Shown: positions 16,994 through 26,858, counted from the stretch's first letter. The stretch: 64,000 nucleotides of DNA from Acetobacteraceae bacterium (GCA_022842185.1 JALHQB010000009.1:1-64000), one strand, 5' to 3'. Numbers and translations: made by a program. Notes: generated by a model from the letters alone, not told the origin.

Positions 16994-19900
16994 TCACTCC
17001 GCCGGCTGGGGTCCCGGGCCGTGGCCATGGCCCTGCGCCTGTCCGGCCTGCATGTTCGCAAGCCGGGCCGCGATCGCCCCGATCGGCTTGGTATAGGGCG
17101 CGAGCAGCAGATACAGCGCCGGCACCGCATAGAGCGTAACGAAGGTGGACAGCGTGATGCCGCCCGCGATCACGACGCCCAGCGCAGACCGGCTTTCCGC
17201 CCCCGCCCCGGTCGCCATCGCCAGCGGCATCGCGCCGAGCACCGTCGCGATCGAAGTCATCAGGATCGGCCGCAGCCGCACCACCGATGCCTCCAGCACC
17301 GCATCGCGGACCGACATGCCGCGGTCACGAAGCTGGTTGGCGAATTCCACCACCAGGATGCCGTTCTTCGCCATCAACCCGATCAGCAGGATCATGCCGA
17401 TCTGGCTGAAGATGTTGAGCGTCTGCCCGGTCAACCACAGCGCCAGCAGCCCGCCGGTGATCGCCAGCGGCGTGGAGAGCAGGATGACGAAGGGGTGGAT
17501 GAAGGATTCGAACTGCGCGGCCAGCACCAGGAACACCACCAGCAGCGCCATGGCGAAGGTGACGTACAGCGCGCCCGAGGATTCCTTGAACTCCAGCGAC
17601 TGGCCGCGATAGGAGATGCGCGCTTCGGTCGGCAACACCTCCCGCGCCACACCATCCATGTAACCCAGCGCATCCGCCAGCGAGTAGCCCGGCGCGAGGG
17701 ACGCGGTGATGGTGATGGCGCGCACGCGGTCCTCGCGCGCCAGGGTTTGGGCGCGGGCGCGTTCGGTCAGCGTCACCACATTCGACAGCGGCACCAACCC
17801 GCCCGAGGCCGTCCGCACGAACACATTCTGCAAATCATAGGGCGACAGGCGCAGATTGTCCGGCGCCTGCAACAGCACCTTGTATTCCTGGCCGCCGACG
17901 ACATAGGTCGTGACCTCGCGCGAGCCCATCATCGTCTCGATCGTCCGGCCCACCGCGGCGATGGAGATGCCCAGATCGGCGGCCTTGCGGCGGTCGATGC
18001 TGACCTGGATCTCGGGCTTCGTCTCCTTGAAGTTGTGGTCGAGGTTCAGCAGGTTCGGGTTGGTCCGCGCCCGTTCGAGGAAGCGGTCGCGCCATTGCAC
18101 CAGCGTGTCGTAATCCGGTCCGCCGATGACGAACTGCACCGGCGGCTGGAAGCCGCGCGCGCCGAGCGAGGGCGGGTTCAGCGCGAAGCCGCGCACGCCG
18201 GGAATGGCGTTGATCAGCGGGAAGACCTCGGCGGCGATGGTCTGCTGCTTGCGAGTCCGTTCGGCCCAGGGCGACAGTCGGATGAAGATGTTGGCGACAT
18301 TGCCGATGGCGGGGCGCTGGAAGCCGCCCACCGTCGAGAAGACCGCCGCCGCCTCGCCATTGTCCACATAGCGCTGCAGCAGCCGCTCGATCTGCGTCAC
18401 ATGCTCCATGGTATAGCCGAAGGACGCACCCTCAGGCCCGGTGGTTGGGATGATGACCACGCCGCGATCCTCGGTCGGCGCGAATTCCTTTGGCAGGACG
18501 GCATACAGCACGACCGCCAATCCGCAGAGCGCGCCCGAGGCTCCGAGCACCAGGATAGGCGCGCGCAAGGCGCGATCCAGCGTCCAGCGCAGCGCATTGT
18601 TCAGCCCCAGGAAGAACGGCTCGGTCTTGCGGATCAGCCAGGTCTCGCCCTGATGCGCCTTCAGCAATTTCGAACACATCATGGGCGTGAGCGTCAGCGC
18701 GATCAGCCCGGAGAACAGCACCGAGGCCGCCAGCGCCAGTCCGAATTCGGTGAACAGCCGGCCCGTATTGCCGCCCATGAAGGACAGCGGCACGAAAACC
18801 GCGACCAGCACCAGCGTGGTGGCAATGACCGCGAAGGCGATCTCCCGCGCGCCGAGCAGCGAGGCCAGAAGCGGGTCCTCGCCTTCCTCGATGCGGCGAT
18901 GGATGTTCTCCAGCACTACGATCGCGTCATCGACCACCAGCCCGATCGCCAGCACCAGCCCCAGCAAGGTCAGCACATTGACCGAGAAGCCGAGCGCCGC
19001 CATGGCGATGAAGGAGGCGATGATCGACACCGGAATCGCCAGCGCGGGAATGATCGTCGCCCGGACCGACCGCAGGAACAGAAAGATGACGCCGATCACC
19101 GAGATCAGCGCGATCATCAGCGCGTGCTCGACCTCATAGATCGACTGGCTGATGAACAGGCTCTCGTCATAGCCAATGATCGAATCCACGCCCTCGGGCA
19201 ACGTGGGTGCGATCAGCGCCATCTCCTCCTTCACACCATTGGCGACGGACAGCGTGTTGGCGGTAGATTGGCGCAGGATGCCCAGCCCGATCGCCGGGCG
19301 GCCATTGATGCGATACCCGCCGCGGCTGTCCTCGGCACCGACCTCGACGCGGGCCACCTCCCCCAACAGCACTTGCGCGCCATCGGCGCCGCGCCGGATG
19401 ACGATCTCGCGGAACTGCTCCGGGCGGCTCATGCGCGTATCGGTGCGGACCGTCAGCTCACGTTGCTCGCTCTCGATCCGCCCGCCGGGCAGTTCGACAT
19501 TCTCGCGCCGGATCGCGTCCTCGATGTCCTGCACCGTCAGGTTGCGCGCCGCGAGCGCCTGGCGGTCGAGCCAGACACGCATCGAAAAACGCCGCTCGCC
19601 CTGGATCAGCACCTGCGCGACGCCCTCGACGATCGCGAGCCGGTCCACGATCCGCCGGCGCGCGAGGTCCGTCAGGTCAAGCGGTGACAGCCGGTCGGAC
19701 GCCAGCGCGATCCACAGGATCGGCCGGCTGTCGCCATCCACCTTCTGCACGATCGGCGTCTCGGCCTGATCGGGCAGGCGGGCCAGCGCGCGGGCGACCT
19801 TGTCGCGCACATCGTTCGCCGCCGCGTCCACATCGCGCGACAGCAGGAATTCCAGGGTGATGATGCTGCGCTCGTCGCGTGACGCCGAGGTGATGGTCTT

Positions 19901-20131
19901 GATGCCCTCGATGCCCGCCACCGATGCTTCCAGGATCTCGGTGATCTGGCTGTCCACCACGGGTGCCGAGGCGCCGGTGTAGGTGGTGACGATCTGGATG
20001 ATCGGCGGGTCGATCGCGGGATATTCGCGGATCGGCATGCGAAGCACGGCGAACAGGCCGAGCACGGTCAGCATCAGCGAGATGACCATCGCGAAGACCG
20101 GGCGCTTGATCGAGACGTCGGAGAGAACCAT
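16994..20131 (-). CDS. RND-type efflux pump, inner-membrane subunit
   Basis: A 1045-residue HAE1/AcrB-type proton-driven efflux transporter. It starts with SIKRPVFAMVISLMLTVLG, the typical first membrane helix, and carries the proton-relay pair DD in GLVVDDAIVVLENI (about residue 400) and the late GIAxxNGILVVEFAN-like segment. Twelve membrane segments and two large periplasmic loops are expected. The C-terminus ends in a short Gly/His/Pro tail (GHGHGPGP), which could bind metal. The adaptor gene lies 18 bases upstream; no outer-membrane channel gene is next to it. Confidence 0.93.
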   Translation of the reverse strand: MVLSDVSIKRPVFAMVISLMLTVLGLFAVLRMPIREYPAIDPPIIQIVTTYTGASAPVVDSQITEILEASVAGIEGIKTITSASRDERSIITLEFLLSRDVDAAANDVRDKVARALARLPDQAETPIVQKVDGDSRPILWIALASDRLSPLDLTDLARRRIVDRLAIVEGVAQVLIQGERRFSMRVWLDRQALAARNLTVQDIEDAIRRENVELPGGRIESEQRELTVRTDTRMSRPEQFREIVIRRGADGAQVLLGEVARVEVGAEDSRGGYRINGRPAIGLGILRQSTANTLSVANGVKEEMALIAPTLPEGVDSIIGYDESLFISQSIYEVEHALMIALISVIGVIFLFLRSVRATIIPALAIPVSIIASFIAMAALGFSVNVLTLLGLVLAIGLVVDDAIVVLENIHRRIEEGEDPLLASLLGAREIAFAVIATTLVLVAVFVPLSFMGGNTGRLFTEFGLALAASVLFSGLIALTLTPMMCSKLLKAHQGETWLIRKTEPFFLGLNNALRWTLDRALRAPILVLGASGALCGLAVVLYAVLPKEFAPTEDRGVVIIPTTGPEGASFGYTMEHVTQIERLLQRYVDNGEAAAVFSTVGGFQRPAIGNVANIFIRLSPWAERTRKQQTIAAEVFPLINAIPGVRGFALNPPSLGARGFQPPVQFVIGGPDYDTLVQWRDRFLERARTNPNLLNLDHNFKETKPEIQVSIDRRKAADLGISIAAVGRTIETMMGSREVTTYVVGGQEYKVLLQAPDNLRLSPYDLQNVFVRTASGGLVPLSNVVTLTERARAQTLAREDRVRAITITASLAPGYSLADALGYMDGVAREVLPTEARISYRGQSLEFKESSGALYVTFAMALLVVFLVLAAQFESFIHPFVILLSTPLAITGGLLALWLTGQTLNIFSQIGMILLIGLMAKNGILVVEFANQLRDRGMSVRDAVLEASVVRLRPILMTSIATVLGAMPLAMATGAGAESRSALGVVIAGGITLSTFVTLYAVPALYLLLAPYTKPIGAIAARLANMQAGQAQGHGHGPGPQPAE

Positions 20132-20149
20132 GACGGCTTGCCTTCGACT

Positions 20150-21268
20150 TCAGCTGGTCGGTCGCGTCAGTGTCTCGGTCACCCGGACGGGGACGTCGTT
20201 GCGCAGGCGCTGAACGCCGCGGACCACGACAGGTTCGCCGGCATTCAGCCCATCGCGGATCTCGACCTCGCCGGGCAGCCGAAGGCCGAGCCGCACCTCC
20301 TGCCGCCGCGCCCGCCCGTCGCGCACGACATAGACATAGGCACGATCGCCGACCGGATCGATCGCCTCCTCGGCGACCAGCAGCGCGCGGTTGCGTTCCT
20401 CGAGCACCAGTTCCACGGTCAGAAACAACCCTGGGCGCAGCGCTTCGTCGGCATTGTCGAATTCGCTGATCACCCGCACCGACCGCGTCGCCGGGTCGAT
20501 GCGGGTGTCGATGAAGGCCACGGTGCCGCGGAAGGTCCGCCCTTCATACGCGCTACTGCGCGCCGTCACCCCGCTGCCGACCTGAACGCGGGCAAGATAG
20601 ACCTCAGGCACCGAGAATTCGACGCGCACGCGCACCGCGTCGTCGAGTGTCGTGATCACGGTCCCGGGCTGGATCAGCGCGCCGGGGCTGACCTGGCGCA
20701 GGCCGACGCGCCCGGCGAAGGGCGCGGCGACGCGCAATTCCTCCAGCCGCGCATCGGTCTGGCGGACGCGCCCTTCGGCCTGACGCGCAAGCGCTTCCAA
20801 TGTTTCGAGCCGCTGCGCCGCGATGGTCTGGCCGGCCTGCAACTGCCGCGCGCGCACCAGCTGGCTGCGCGCGTCGTCGAGGAAGGCGCGCGCCTGATCC
20901 ACCTCGGCGCGCAAGGCCGCGGCGTCGAGCTGCACGAGCGTCGCACCGGCTTCGACACGTTCGCCTTCGGTGAAGCGGACCGCCTCGACGATGCCGGCGA
21001 CCTTGGTGGTGATGGTGACGGCTTCACGCGCGCGGACGGTGCCGACGCTTTCGACCCGTTCGACGACCGACCCGACGCGTACCGGCTGGACGATGACACC
21101 GACTGCCGCATTGGCGGCGGCGCCGCGCGCGCCGCTCTGCGCCGAGACCTGGCGCAGGCCAAGCACTTCCAGCGGCGGGCGCAGGCCGTATTGTTCGCCG
21201 AAATAGTGCCAGCCCGCAGCGGCCCCGCCAATCACGGCCAGCACCGCCAATTGTGTAACCGTTCTCAT
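20150..21268 (-). CDS. RND efflux periplasmic adaptor (HlyD family)
   Basis: A 372-residue membrane-fusion protein that links the RND pump to an outer-membrane channel. The N-terminus has one hydrophobic segment (TQLAVLAVIGGAAAGWHYF); a lipoyl-type split (VRAREAVTITTKVAGIV and later APFAGRVGLRQVSPG) flanks a coiled-coil hairpin at about residues 125-185. The ATG at 21266-21268 is preferred: longer readings extend into the neighbouring ABC gene region. The pump gene follows after 18 bases. Confidence 0.92.
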   Translation of the reverse strand: MRTVTQLAVLAVIGGAAAGWHYFGEQYGLRPPLEVLGLRQVSAQSGARGAAANAAVGVIVQPVRVGSVVERVESVGTVRAREAVTITTKVAGIVEAVRFTEGERVEAGATLVQLDAAALRAEVDQARAFLDDARSQLVRARQLQAGQTIAAQRLETLEALARQAEGRVRQTDARLEELRVAAPFAGRVGLRQVSPGALIQPGTVITTLDDAVRVRVEFSVPEVYLARVQVGSGVTARSSAYEGRTFRGTVAFIDTRIDPATRSVRVISEFDNADEALRPGLFLTVELVLEERNRALLVAEEAIDPVGDRAYVYVVRDGRARRQEVRLGLRLPGEVEIRDGLNAGEPVVVRGVQRLRNDVPVRVTETLTRPTS

Positions 21269-21341
21269 GGTGAGCCCGCCCGCAGACCCCGAATACATGA
21301 CTGCAAGCCAGGCATTCGGCAAGCGTCCCACACACTTTGTA

Positions 21342-22334
21342 TCAAGGGGCGGCGACCTTGATACAACGCACGGCACGACCATCGCCCATCGGCCGCTGTG
21401 GCGGCACGCCGTCCAAGCAATCCGGTTCGGCGGTCGCGCAGCGGGGCGCGAAGGCACAGCCGGTCGGCACTTTCTCCAGGCTCGGCGGGGCGCCAGGGAT
21501 GGTTGTCAGGCGCTTTCCACGCATCCCGCCATGCACCGTGGCCCCCAGCAACCCTTGGGGGTAGGGGTGCAACGGGCCGCGCATGAAGGGCACCACGGGC
21601 CCTTCCTCGACCACCCGCCCGGCATACATGACCGCAATGCGGTCGGCGATCTCGCCCGCCACGCCAAGATCATGGGTGACGAAGATGACCCCCATCCCGA
21701 GGCGTTCCTGCAACTCGCGCAACAAAAGCAGGACCTGGATCTGAACAGTCGCGTCCAAGGCGGTTGTGGGTTCGTCCGCCAAAAGCAGTTTCGGCTTGCA
21801 GGCGAGAGCAACTGCAATCATTGCGCGTTGTCGCAAACCACCGGACAGCTCATGCGGGTAGGCCGCGAGGCGACGCTTGGCCGACGGGATCTGCACCAGT
21901 TCGAGCAGTTCCAGCGCGCGGGCATTGGCCGCGGCGTTGGATGCCCCCTCATGCCGGCGCACCGCCTCGGCAATCTGCCCGCCGATGGTGAAGACCGGGT
22001 CCAGCGCGGTCATCGGCTCCTGGAAGATCATCGCGACGTCGCCGCCGCGGAATTCCGAGAGTTGCCCTTCGTTCATCGCCTGCACGTCCCGGCCAGCAAC
22101 CTCGATGGTGCCGCCGACCTTGGCCTGCTTCGGTAGCAGCTTCATCAGCGCGCGCAGGGTGACCGACTTGCCCGAGCCGGATTCGCCCAGCAGGCACAGC
22201 ACTTCGCCCTGCGCCAGGTCGATATCGACGCCGTTCACCGCATGGACCGTGGTGTCGCGGTTGACGAACTTCACCGACAGGTCGCGGGCGCGCACCAGCG
22301 GCGTGGCGGTGTCCAGCTTCAGCGCCGCGCTCAT
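21342..22334 (-). CDS. oligopeptide/dipeptide ABC transporter ATPase (DppD/OppD type)
   Basis: A 330-residue ABC ATPase. Walker A GESGSGKS is near residue 40, the signature LSGGLRQR near 155, Walker [13 protein letters not shown] follows, and the C-terminus carries the cysteine-rich oligopeptide-ATPase region (CAFAPRC...C), which binds an Fe-S cluster in some members. Its ATG overlaps the stop of the DppF gene (ATGA at 22331-22334). No permease or substrate-binding protein gene is adjacent. The adaptor gene follows after 73 bases but is unrelated. Confidence 0.9.
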   Translation of the reverse strand: MSAALKLDTATPLVRARDLSVKFVNRDTTVHAVNGVDIDLAQGEVLCLLGESGSGKSVTLRALMKLLPKQAKVGGTIEVAGRDVQAMNEGQLSEFRGGDVAMIFQEPMTALDPVFTIGGQIAEAVRRHEGASNAAANARALELLELVQIPSAKRRLAAYPHELSGGLRQRAMIAVALACKPKLLLADEPTTALDATVQIQVLLLLRELQERLGMGVIFVTHDLGVAGEIADRIAVMYAGRVVEEGPVVPFMRGPLHPYPQGLLGATVHGGMRGKRLTTIPGAPPSLEKVPTGCAFAPRCATAEPDCLDGVPPQRPMGDGRAVRCIKVAAP

Positions 22335-23383
22335 GCTGCCATCCTCGGGGCCAGGGTGTGGCCACTGCCGGGTGTCACCGCGTGGCAAGCAGCTTCATGC
22401 CCGGGCGACAGCGTCGCGGCGGGGGGTTCGCGTTCGGCGCAGAGCGCCTCGGCCATCGGGCAGCGGGTGCGGAATCGGCAGCCAGATGGCGGATTGACCG
22501 GATTGGGCGGGTCCCCGGTCAGCGGCGGTTCCGTGCGCCGTTTCGTGGGGTCCATCGAGGGGCGCGAGGCCAGCAGCGCGCGCGTATAGGGATGCGCCGG
22601 CCGTTCGTAGATCTCATCGACCGGACCCTGTTCGACCACCTTGCCCAGATACATCACCAGCACCCGGTCGGAGATGTATTGCACCACGCTCAGGTCGTGG
22701 CTGATGAAGGCATAGGTCAGCCCGAACTTCTCCTTGAGGTCCATCAGCAGGTTCAGCACCTGCGCCTCGACCGACTTGTCGAGCGCGCTGACGGGTTCAT
22801 CGAGGATCACGAGCCGCGGCTGCAACGCCAAGGCACGGGCAATGTTGATGCGCTGGCGCTGGCCGCCGGACAGTTCATGCGGGTAGCGCTGGGCGAATTG
22901 CCCCGGCGCCAGGCCCACCGCGGCGAGCAGGTCGCGGGCGCGTTCGCGGGCCTCGAACGCTGAGACGCCGTGCACCTTGGGGGCGAAGGCGATCGTCTCC
23001 TCGATGGTCAGGCGCGGGTTCAGCGAGGCATAGGAATCCTGGAATACCATCTGCACCTGGCGGCGGTAGTCGCGCAGGGCGATGCCGCCGGTCTGGTCAT
23101 TGCCGCCCACGGCTTCGCCATCGAACACCATCTCACCGGCATTGGCGTCCATCAGGCGCATCAGCAGCCGGGCGGTGGTGGATTTCCCGCAACCGGATTC
23201 GCCGACGATGCCCAGCGTCTCGCCCTTGAGGATCGAGACATCCACGCCGTCCACGGCGCGCACCACGGCGACCTGCCGGCCGAGCAGCCCGCCGCGGATG
23301 GGGAAATGCTTGACCAGCCCCTGCACCGAGAGAAGGGGCTGGGCGGGTCCGCCGCGGTCGGCCGTCTGGGTGATCGCTGTCAT
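22331..23383 (-). CDS. oligopeptide/dipeptide ABC transporter ATPase (DppF/OppF type)
   Basis: A 350-residue partner ATPase with Walker A GESGCGKST near residue 60, signature LSGGQRQRINIARAL, Walker B LVILDEPVSALDKS, and the C-terminal cysteine cluster (CRFRTRCPMAEALC). The ATG at 23381-23383 is chosen; the longer reading adds a basic stretch without a ribosome site. With the DppD-type gene it makes an ATPase pair, but the membrane subunits must be encoded elsewhere. Confidence 0.9.
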   Translation of the reverse strand: MTAITQTADRGGPAQPLLSVQGLVKHFPIRGGLLGRQVAVVRAVDGVDVSILKGETLGIVGESGCGKSTTARLLMRLMDANAGEMVFDGEAVGGNDQTGGIALRDYRRQVQMVFQDSYASLNPRLTIEETIAFAPKVHGVSAFEARERARDLLAAVGLAPGQFAQRYPHELSGGQRQRINIARALALQPRLVILDEPVSALDKSVEAQVLNLLMDLKEKFGLTYAFISHDLSVVQYISDRVLVMYLGKVVEQGPVDEIYERPAHPYTRALLASRPSMDPTKRRTEPPLTGDPPNPVNPPSGCRFRTRCPMAEALCAEREPPAATLSPGHEAACHAVTPGSGHTLAPRMAA

Positions 23384-23543
23384 GCCGGAAGGACAAGCAA
23401 CCGGCGTGCCGCGGCGGGCCGGGCGCCGACTCCGGGTTGCGGTGGCACGGTGCACAATCGCTGGGCGGGGGCGCCTTCGCGCGGGTCATTGGGCGCCGGG
23501 CGTGGCTGTTGTAGAACGTCGCACCGCAAGGATGGAGCCGGCG

Positions 23544-23798
23544 ATGCGCGCGATCTTCGTCATGATCAAATGCGATATGGGCCAGGCCTACCGCGTCGCC
23601 CGCGACATGGCCGACACCATCGAGGAATTGTCGGAGATGCACTCCATCTCCGGCCAATATGATCTGTTGGGCAAATTCTACCTCGAGGCCGACCGCGACA
23701 TCGGCCAGTTCGTGGTCGAGACGGTGCAGACCGTCTCCGGCGTGAAGGACACCTACACCCTGCAGACCTTCAACGCCTTCTCCGGGCAGCGTGGCTGA
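23544..23798 (+). CDS. stand-alone Lrp/AsnC ligand-binding (RAM) domain protein
   Basis: An 84-residue protein made only of the C-terminal ligand-binding domain of Lrp/AsnC regulators, without a DNA-binding part. The I-K-C-D start, SISGQYDLLGKFYLE and the end ...TVSGVKDTYTLQTFNAF fit the domain. Such proteins sense amino acids or modulate full-length regulators. The ATG at 23544 has GGAG 6 bases upstream; an ATG at 23532 is possible. Divergent from dppF across about 160 bases. Confidence 0.82.
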   Translation: MRAIFVMIKCDMGQAYRVARDMADTIEELSEMHSISGQYDLLGKFYLEADRDIGQFVVETVQTVSGVKDTYTLQTFNAFSGQRG

Positions 23799-23802
23799 CG
23801 GC

Positions 23803-23958
23803 ATGACCTGGCGCCTGGGCATCGTGGTCGGCCTGGCGGCGCTGCTGGGCGGTTGCGCAAACACTGCCGCGCCGGCGGACACGGCGCGACCGGCCGGGCT
23901 GACGATCGGCGTCGGCGGGTCGGTGGGCATGGTGGGCGGCTACACCGCCCCGCGCTGA
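23803..23958 (+). CDS. small predicted lipoprotein, 51 residues
   Basis: A short ORF reading MTWRLGIVVGLAALLGGC at its start: a positive n-region, hydrophobic core and lipobox LGGC give a clear lipoprotein signal with cleavage before Cys18. The mature part is only about 34 residues and ends in a Gly-rich stretch (GVGGSVGMVGGYTAPR). It follows the RAM-domain gene by 4 bases. Function unknown. Confidence 0.6.
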   Translation: MTWRLGIVVGLAALLGGCANTAAPADTARPAGLTIGVGGSVGMVGGYTAPR

Positions 23959-24066
23959 CGCGAATTGTGGCGCCCCGCCGCAAAAGCACCCTGCCCCGGC
24001 CACCAATCCGCCCGGCGAACGACACCGGGCGGGGCGATGTTACGCAGGCCAGGAGGCACCCTTGCC

Positions 24067-24303
24067 ATGCGTCTTCTCCACGCCATCGCCCTTTCCGCCA
24101 GCCTCGCGCTGGGCGCCTGCCAGACCCCGGACGGCCAGACCGATTGGGGCAGCACCGCCGCGCTCGGCGTCGGCGCCGCTGCCCTGGTCGGGTTGGCGGT
24201 GGTCGCGTCGAACAACAACAACAATGACAACCGGTACTACAACCAGCGCCGGTATCGCGGCGGCTATCCGCGCTACGCCGATCGCGGTTACCGCCGCTGG
24301 TAG
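24067..24303 (+). CDS. small predicted lipoprotein with Asn-rich and Tyr/Arg-rich tail
   Basis: A 78-residue protein. Residues 1-18 form a lipoprotein signal ending LALGAC. A second hydrophobic stretch (TAALGVGAAALVGLAVVAS) follows, then a run of asparagines and a Tyr/Arg/Gly-rich tail ending DRGYRRW. AGGAGG is about 12 bases upstream of the ATG. The tail may associate with nucleic acid or the cell wall; this is a guess. The gene converges on the amidase gene, which ends 7 bases away. Confidence 0.72.
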   Translation: MRLLHAIALSASLALGACQTPDGQTDWGSTAALGVGAAALVGLAVVASNNNNNDNRYYNQRRYRGGYPRYADRGYRRW

Positions 24304-24310
24304 GCCGGGT

Positions 24311-25807
24311 TCAGTCCCAGCCCACCGCGCCCGGCATGGCCGTGACCGGCTGGGCCTTGGCCAGCGCGGCGAGGTCCGGCACCGGGCGGCGCAGCACCGG
24401 ATCGGCCGCGAAGGCGTCCTCGATGGCGGCGGCGACCCGCAGCACCAGCGCATCACCCCCGCGTGGCCCGACAACCTGCAAGCCAAACGGCATCCCCAGC
24501 CGGTCCACGCCCATCGGGATCGAGATCGCCGGATGGCCACACAGCGTCACGTAATAGGCGCAGGCCAGCCAATGGTAGTAGGTGCGCGTCGGCTTGCCGT
24601 CGATCTCGGCCGGATACAGTTCCTTCCACGGGCGCGGTGACAGCGTGATCGCCGGGGTGATCAGCACGTCGTGCTGGTCGAAGAAATGCTGCCAGGCGCG
24701 ATACATGCGCGTCTGCGCGGCGGCCGCCTTGGACCCGTCCTCCAGGCTGTAGCGCAGCCCCTCCTCGACATTCGCCCGCACATTGGGGCCGACATCCTGC
24801 GGCCGTTCCCGCACCTTCTGGGCGTGGGCGGTCAGGAAGGCCATGGCGCGCAGCACCTCGAACGCCTCGTCACCACCGCGGCAATCGGGGTCGGCTTCCT
24901 CGGCCGTGCCGAACAGCGGGGCGATGGCCTTGGCGCGGTTGGCGAAGGCCTCGCGGATCAGCTTCTCGACCGGCGCCTGGCCGAAATCGACGCTAATCGC
25001 CAGCCGCAGTGACGCAAGGTCGATCGGCTGCATCGGGAAGAAGGCTTCCGGCACGCCGCGCACCGGCCCTTCCGGCAGGGTGTAGGCCAGCGGGTCCATC
25101 GCATCATCCGACGCCATGGCGGCCAGCATCAGCGCCGCATCCGGCACGTTGCGCGCCATCGGCCCAAGCACCGGCAGCCCCGACCAGCCATGGCCGCGCT
25201 TCTCCGATGGCACCAGCCCCGGGGAGGGCCGATACCCGACAATCCCGTTGAACGCCGCCGGGTTGCGCAGCGACCCGCCGGTGTCCGACCCCGAGCAGAT
25301 CGGCGCCATGCCGCAGGCCAGCGCCACGCCCGAACCGCCGGAGGACCCCGCCGCCGACTTCGCCTGGTCGAAGGGGTTGCCGGTGACGCCATAGACGGCG
25401 TTGCGGGTGTTCGCTCCGGCGCCGAATTCCGGCGTGTTGGTCTTGCCGATCACCACCGCACCCGCGTCGCGCAGGTTGGCAACCATGCCGCAATCGGCCT
25501 CGGGCACGAAGTCGCGGAAGATCGGGCTGCCATAGGTGGTGCGCAGGCCGCGCGTCTCCTCCAGATCCTTGATGCCAACCGGCAGGCCGTGGAGCAGACC
25601 CAGCGGCGCGCCCTGCATCACCGCATCCTCGGCGGCCTTCGCCCCGGCACGGGCGGCCCCCTCATCCATCGCGACCATGGCGTTGACCGCATGGTTCACG
25701 GCGCCGATCCGCTTGAGGCAGGAATCCATCAATTCCACCGGCGACAGCGCCTTGCGCCCGATCAGCCGGCGCGCCTCCAGGGCCGTGAGGTCGCAGGGTT
25801 CCGTCAT
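24311..25807 (-). CDS. amidase, amidase-signature family
   Basis: A 498-residue cytoplasmic amidase. The Ser-cisSer-Lys triad is visible: K80 in VGIKDLEE, S155 in GSSGGSG and the nucleophile S179 in GSDTGGSLRNPA. Length fits aliphatic or aryl-acid amidases of this family. The ATG overlaps the macro-domain gene's stop (ATGA at 25804-25807), so the two are translated together. The substrate cannot be deduced. Confidence 0.92.
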   Translation of the reverse strand: MTEPCDLTALEARRLIGRKALSPVELMDSCLKRIGAVNHAVNAMVAMDEGAARAGAKAAEDAVMQGAPLGLLHGLPVGIKDLEETRGLRTTYGSPIFRDFVPEADCGMVANLRDAGAVVIGKTNTPEFGAGANTRNAVYGVTGNPFDQAKSAAGSSGGSGVALACGMAPICSGSDTGGSLRNPAAFNGIVGYRPSPGLVPSEKRGHGWSGLPVLGPMARNVPDAALMLAAMASDDAMDPLAYTLPEGPVRGVPEAFFPMQPIDLASLRLAISVDFGQAPVEKLIREAFANRAKAIAPLFGTAEEADPDCRGGDEAFEVLRAMAFLTAHAQKVRERPQDVGPNVRANVEEGLRYSLEDGSKAAAAQTRMYRAWQHFFDQHDVLITPAITLSPRPWKELYPAEIDGKPTRTYYHWLACAYYVTLCGHPAISIPMGVDRLGMPFGLQVVGPRGGDALVLRVAAAIEDAFAADPVLRRPVPDLAALAKAQPVTAMPGAVGWD

Positions 25808-26307
25808 GACGCGAGTTCCTTCCGGTAGAGATCCAGCATCGCCTGGTCGAAGCAGGCGAAGGTGATGTCGAGGTCGCCGAGGCGCGCACCATCCTCCCGG
25901 ACCGCGGCGACGGCAATCCGGGTGGCAAGGTCCGGCGGGTATCCGAAGATCCCGGTCGAGATCGCCGGGAAGGCGATCGACCGACCGCCGGCCTCCCGCA
26001 GCAGGCGCAGGCTTTCGCGGTAGCAAGAGGCGAGCAGCGCCGCCTCCCCCGCCCCGCCGCCGTGCCAGACCGGGCCGACGGCGTGGATGACGAAACGTGC
26101 CGGCAGCGCGAAGCCCGGCGTGATGCGCGCCTGGCCCGTCGGGCAGGGTGCGCGCGGCGCGCAGGCCGCGGCGAGGTCCGGCGGACCGGCGGCGCGGAAG
26201 ATGGCGCCGCAGACGCCGCCGCCCTGCAGCAATCCTTCATTCGCCGCATTGACGATGGCATCGACGCGCAGGGTCGTGATGTCGGCGCGGATCGCATGCA
26301 GCGGCAT
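25804..26307 (-). CDS. macro-domain ADP-ribose hydrolase-like protein
   Basis: About 167 residues forming one macro domain, which binds ADP-ribose and, in bacterial members, removes it from protein or O-acetyl-ADP-ribose. The hallmark DAIVNAANEGLLQGGGVCGAIF (residues about 16-37) and FPAISTGIFGYP (about 115) are present. The ATG at 26305-26307 has GAGGGG about 9 bases upstream; a longer reading to 26388 lacks support. Pairing with an amidase is not typical and may be incidental. Confidence 0.88.
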   Translation of the reverse strand: MPLHAIRADITTLRVDAIVNAANEGLLQGGGVCGAIFRAAGPPDLAAACAPRAPCPTGQARITPGFALPARFVIHAVGPVWHGGGAGEAALLASCYRESLRLLREAGGRSIAFPAISTGIFGYPPDLATRIAVAAVREDGARLGDLDITFACFDQAMLDLYRKELAS

Positions 26308-26411
26308 AGACACATCCCCTCGTGACAGCATCCCGCGCATCGAGCGCCGGGCCGGCGCAACGAAGGCTTCACCCGGCGCGTTGGTCAATCATCCCCATCG
26401 AGGAGGCGCAG

Positions 26412-26858
26412 ATGCCCCCCCATACCCGAACCCTTGCCGCTGGCTTCATGTTGGCCACTCTCGCCACGGCTGCCGAAGCGCAAAACCTGGTGGCAATCCG
26501 CGGCCATATCGCCGCCGAAAACCCGGGCTGCGACGTGGCCCGGCTGGAGGAATCCTATCGCGGCGCCCTGCCCGGCGCTGCCGGCCACGTCGTCGTGACC
26601 GTCCATACCATCGAAGGCTGCGACGGCGGCAACAACTGGACGAGCGTGATCGGCGTCTTCTCCGAAGAAGGCGGCCGCGTCGTGGAATACAGCCTGCCAG
26701 ACCCGCCGGACTTTGTGGTCCAAGGCGCGCGGGTCGCCAATGCGGTGATCGAGGTCAGCGGCGCGGGCTACGGCCCGGATGACGGGCGGTGCTGCCCGAG
26801 CGTCCGGAGCAGCGCCCGCTACCGCATCGAAGGGCGCCGCGTCGTGGCGGCGCCCTGA
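26412..26858 (+). CDS. secreted hypothetical protein
   Basis: 148 residues with a Sec signal peptide (TRTLAAGFMLATLATAAEA) and probable cleavage before QNLV. The mature part is small and contains two cysteine pairs, one a CC doublet near residue 125, which suggests disulphides in the periplasm. AGGAGG lies 5 bases upstream of the ATG. No known domain is recognised. It converges on the gamma-glutamyltransferase gene with only 21 bases between stops. Confidence 0.8.
   Translation: MPPHTRTLAAGFMLATLATAAEAQNLVAIRGHIAAENPGCDVARLEESYRGALPGAAGHVVVTVHTIEGCDGGNNWTSVIGVFSEEGGRVVEYSLPDPPDFVVQGARVANAVIEVSGAGYGPDDGRCCPSVRSSARYRIEGRRVVAAP

Noticed and set aside
16781..19687. 968-residue open frame on the + strand antisense to the RND pump gene
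   Set aside because: Its protein is full of His, Gln, Arg and Asp with no hydrophobic or domain pattern, as expected for a GC-rich shadow, while the opposite strand encodes a clear RND transporter.
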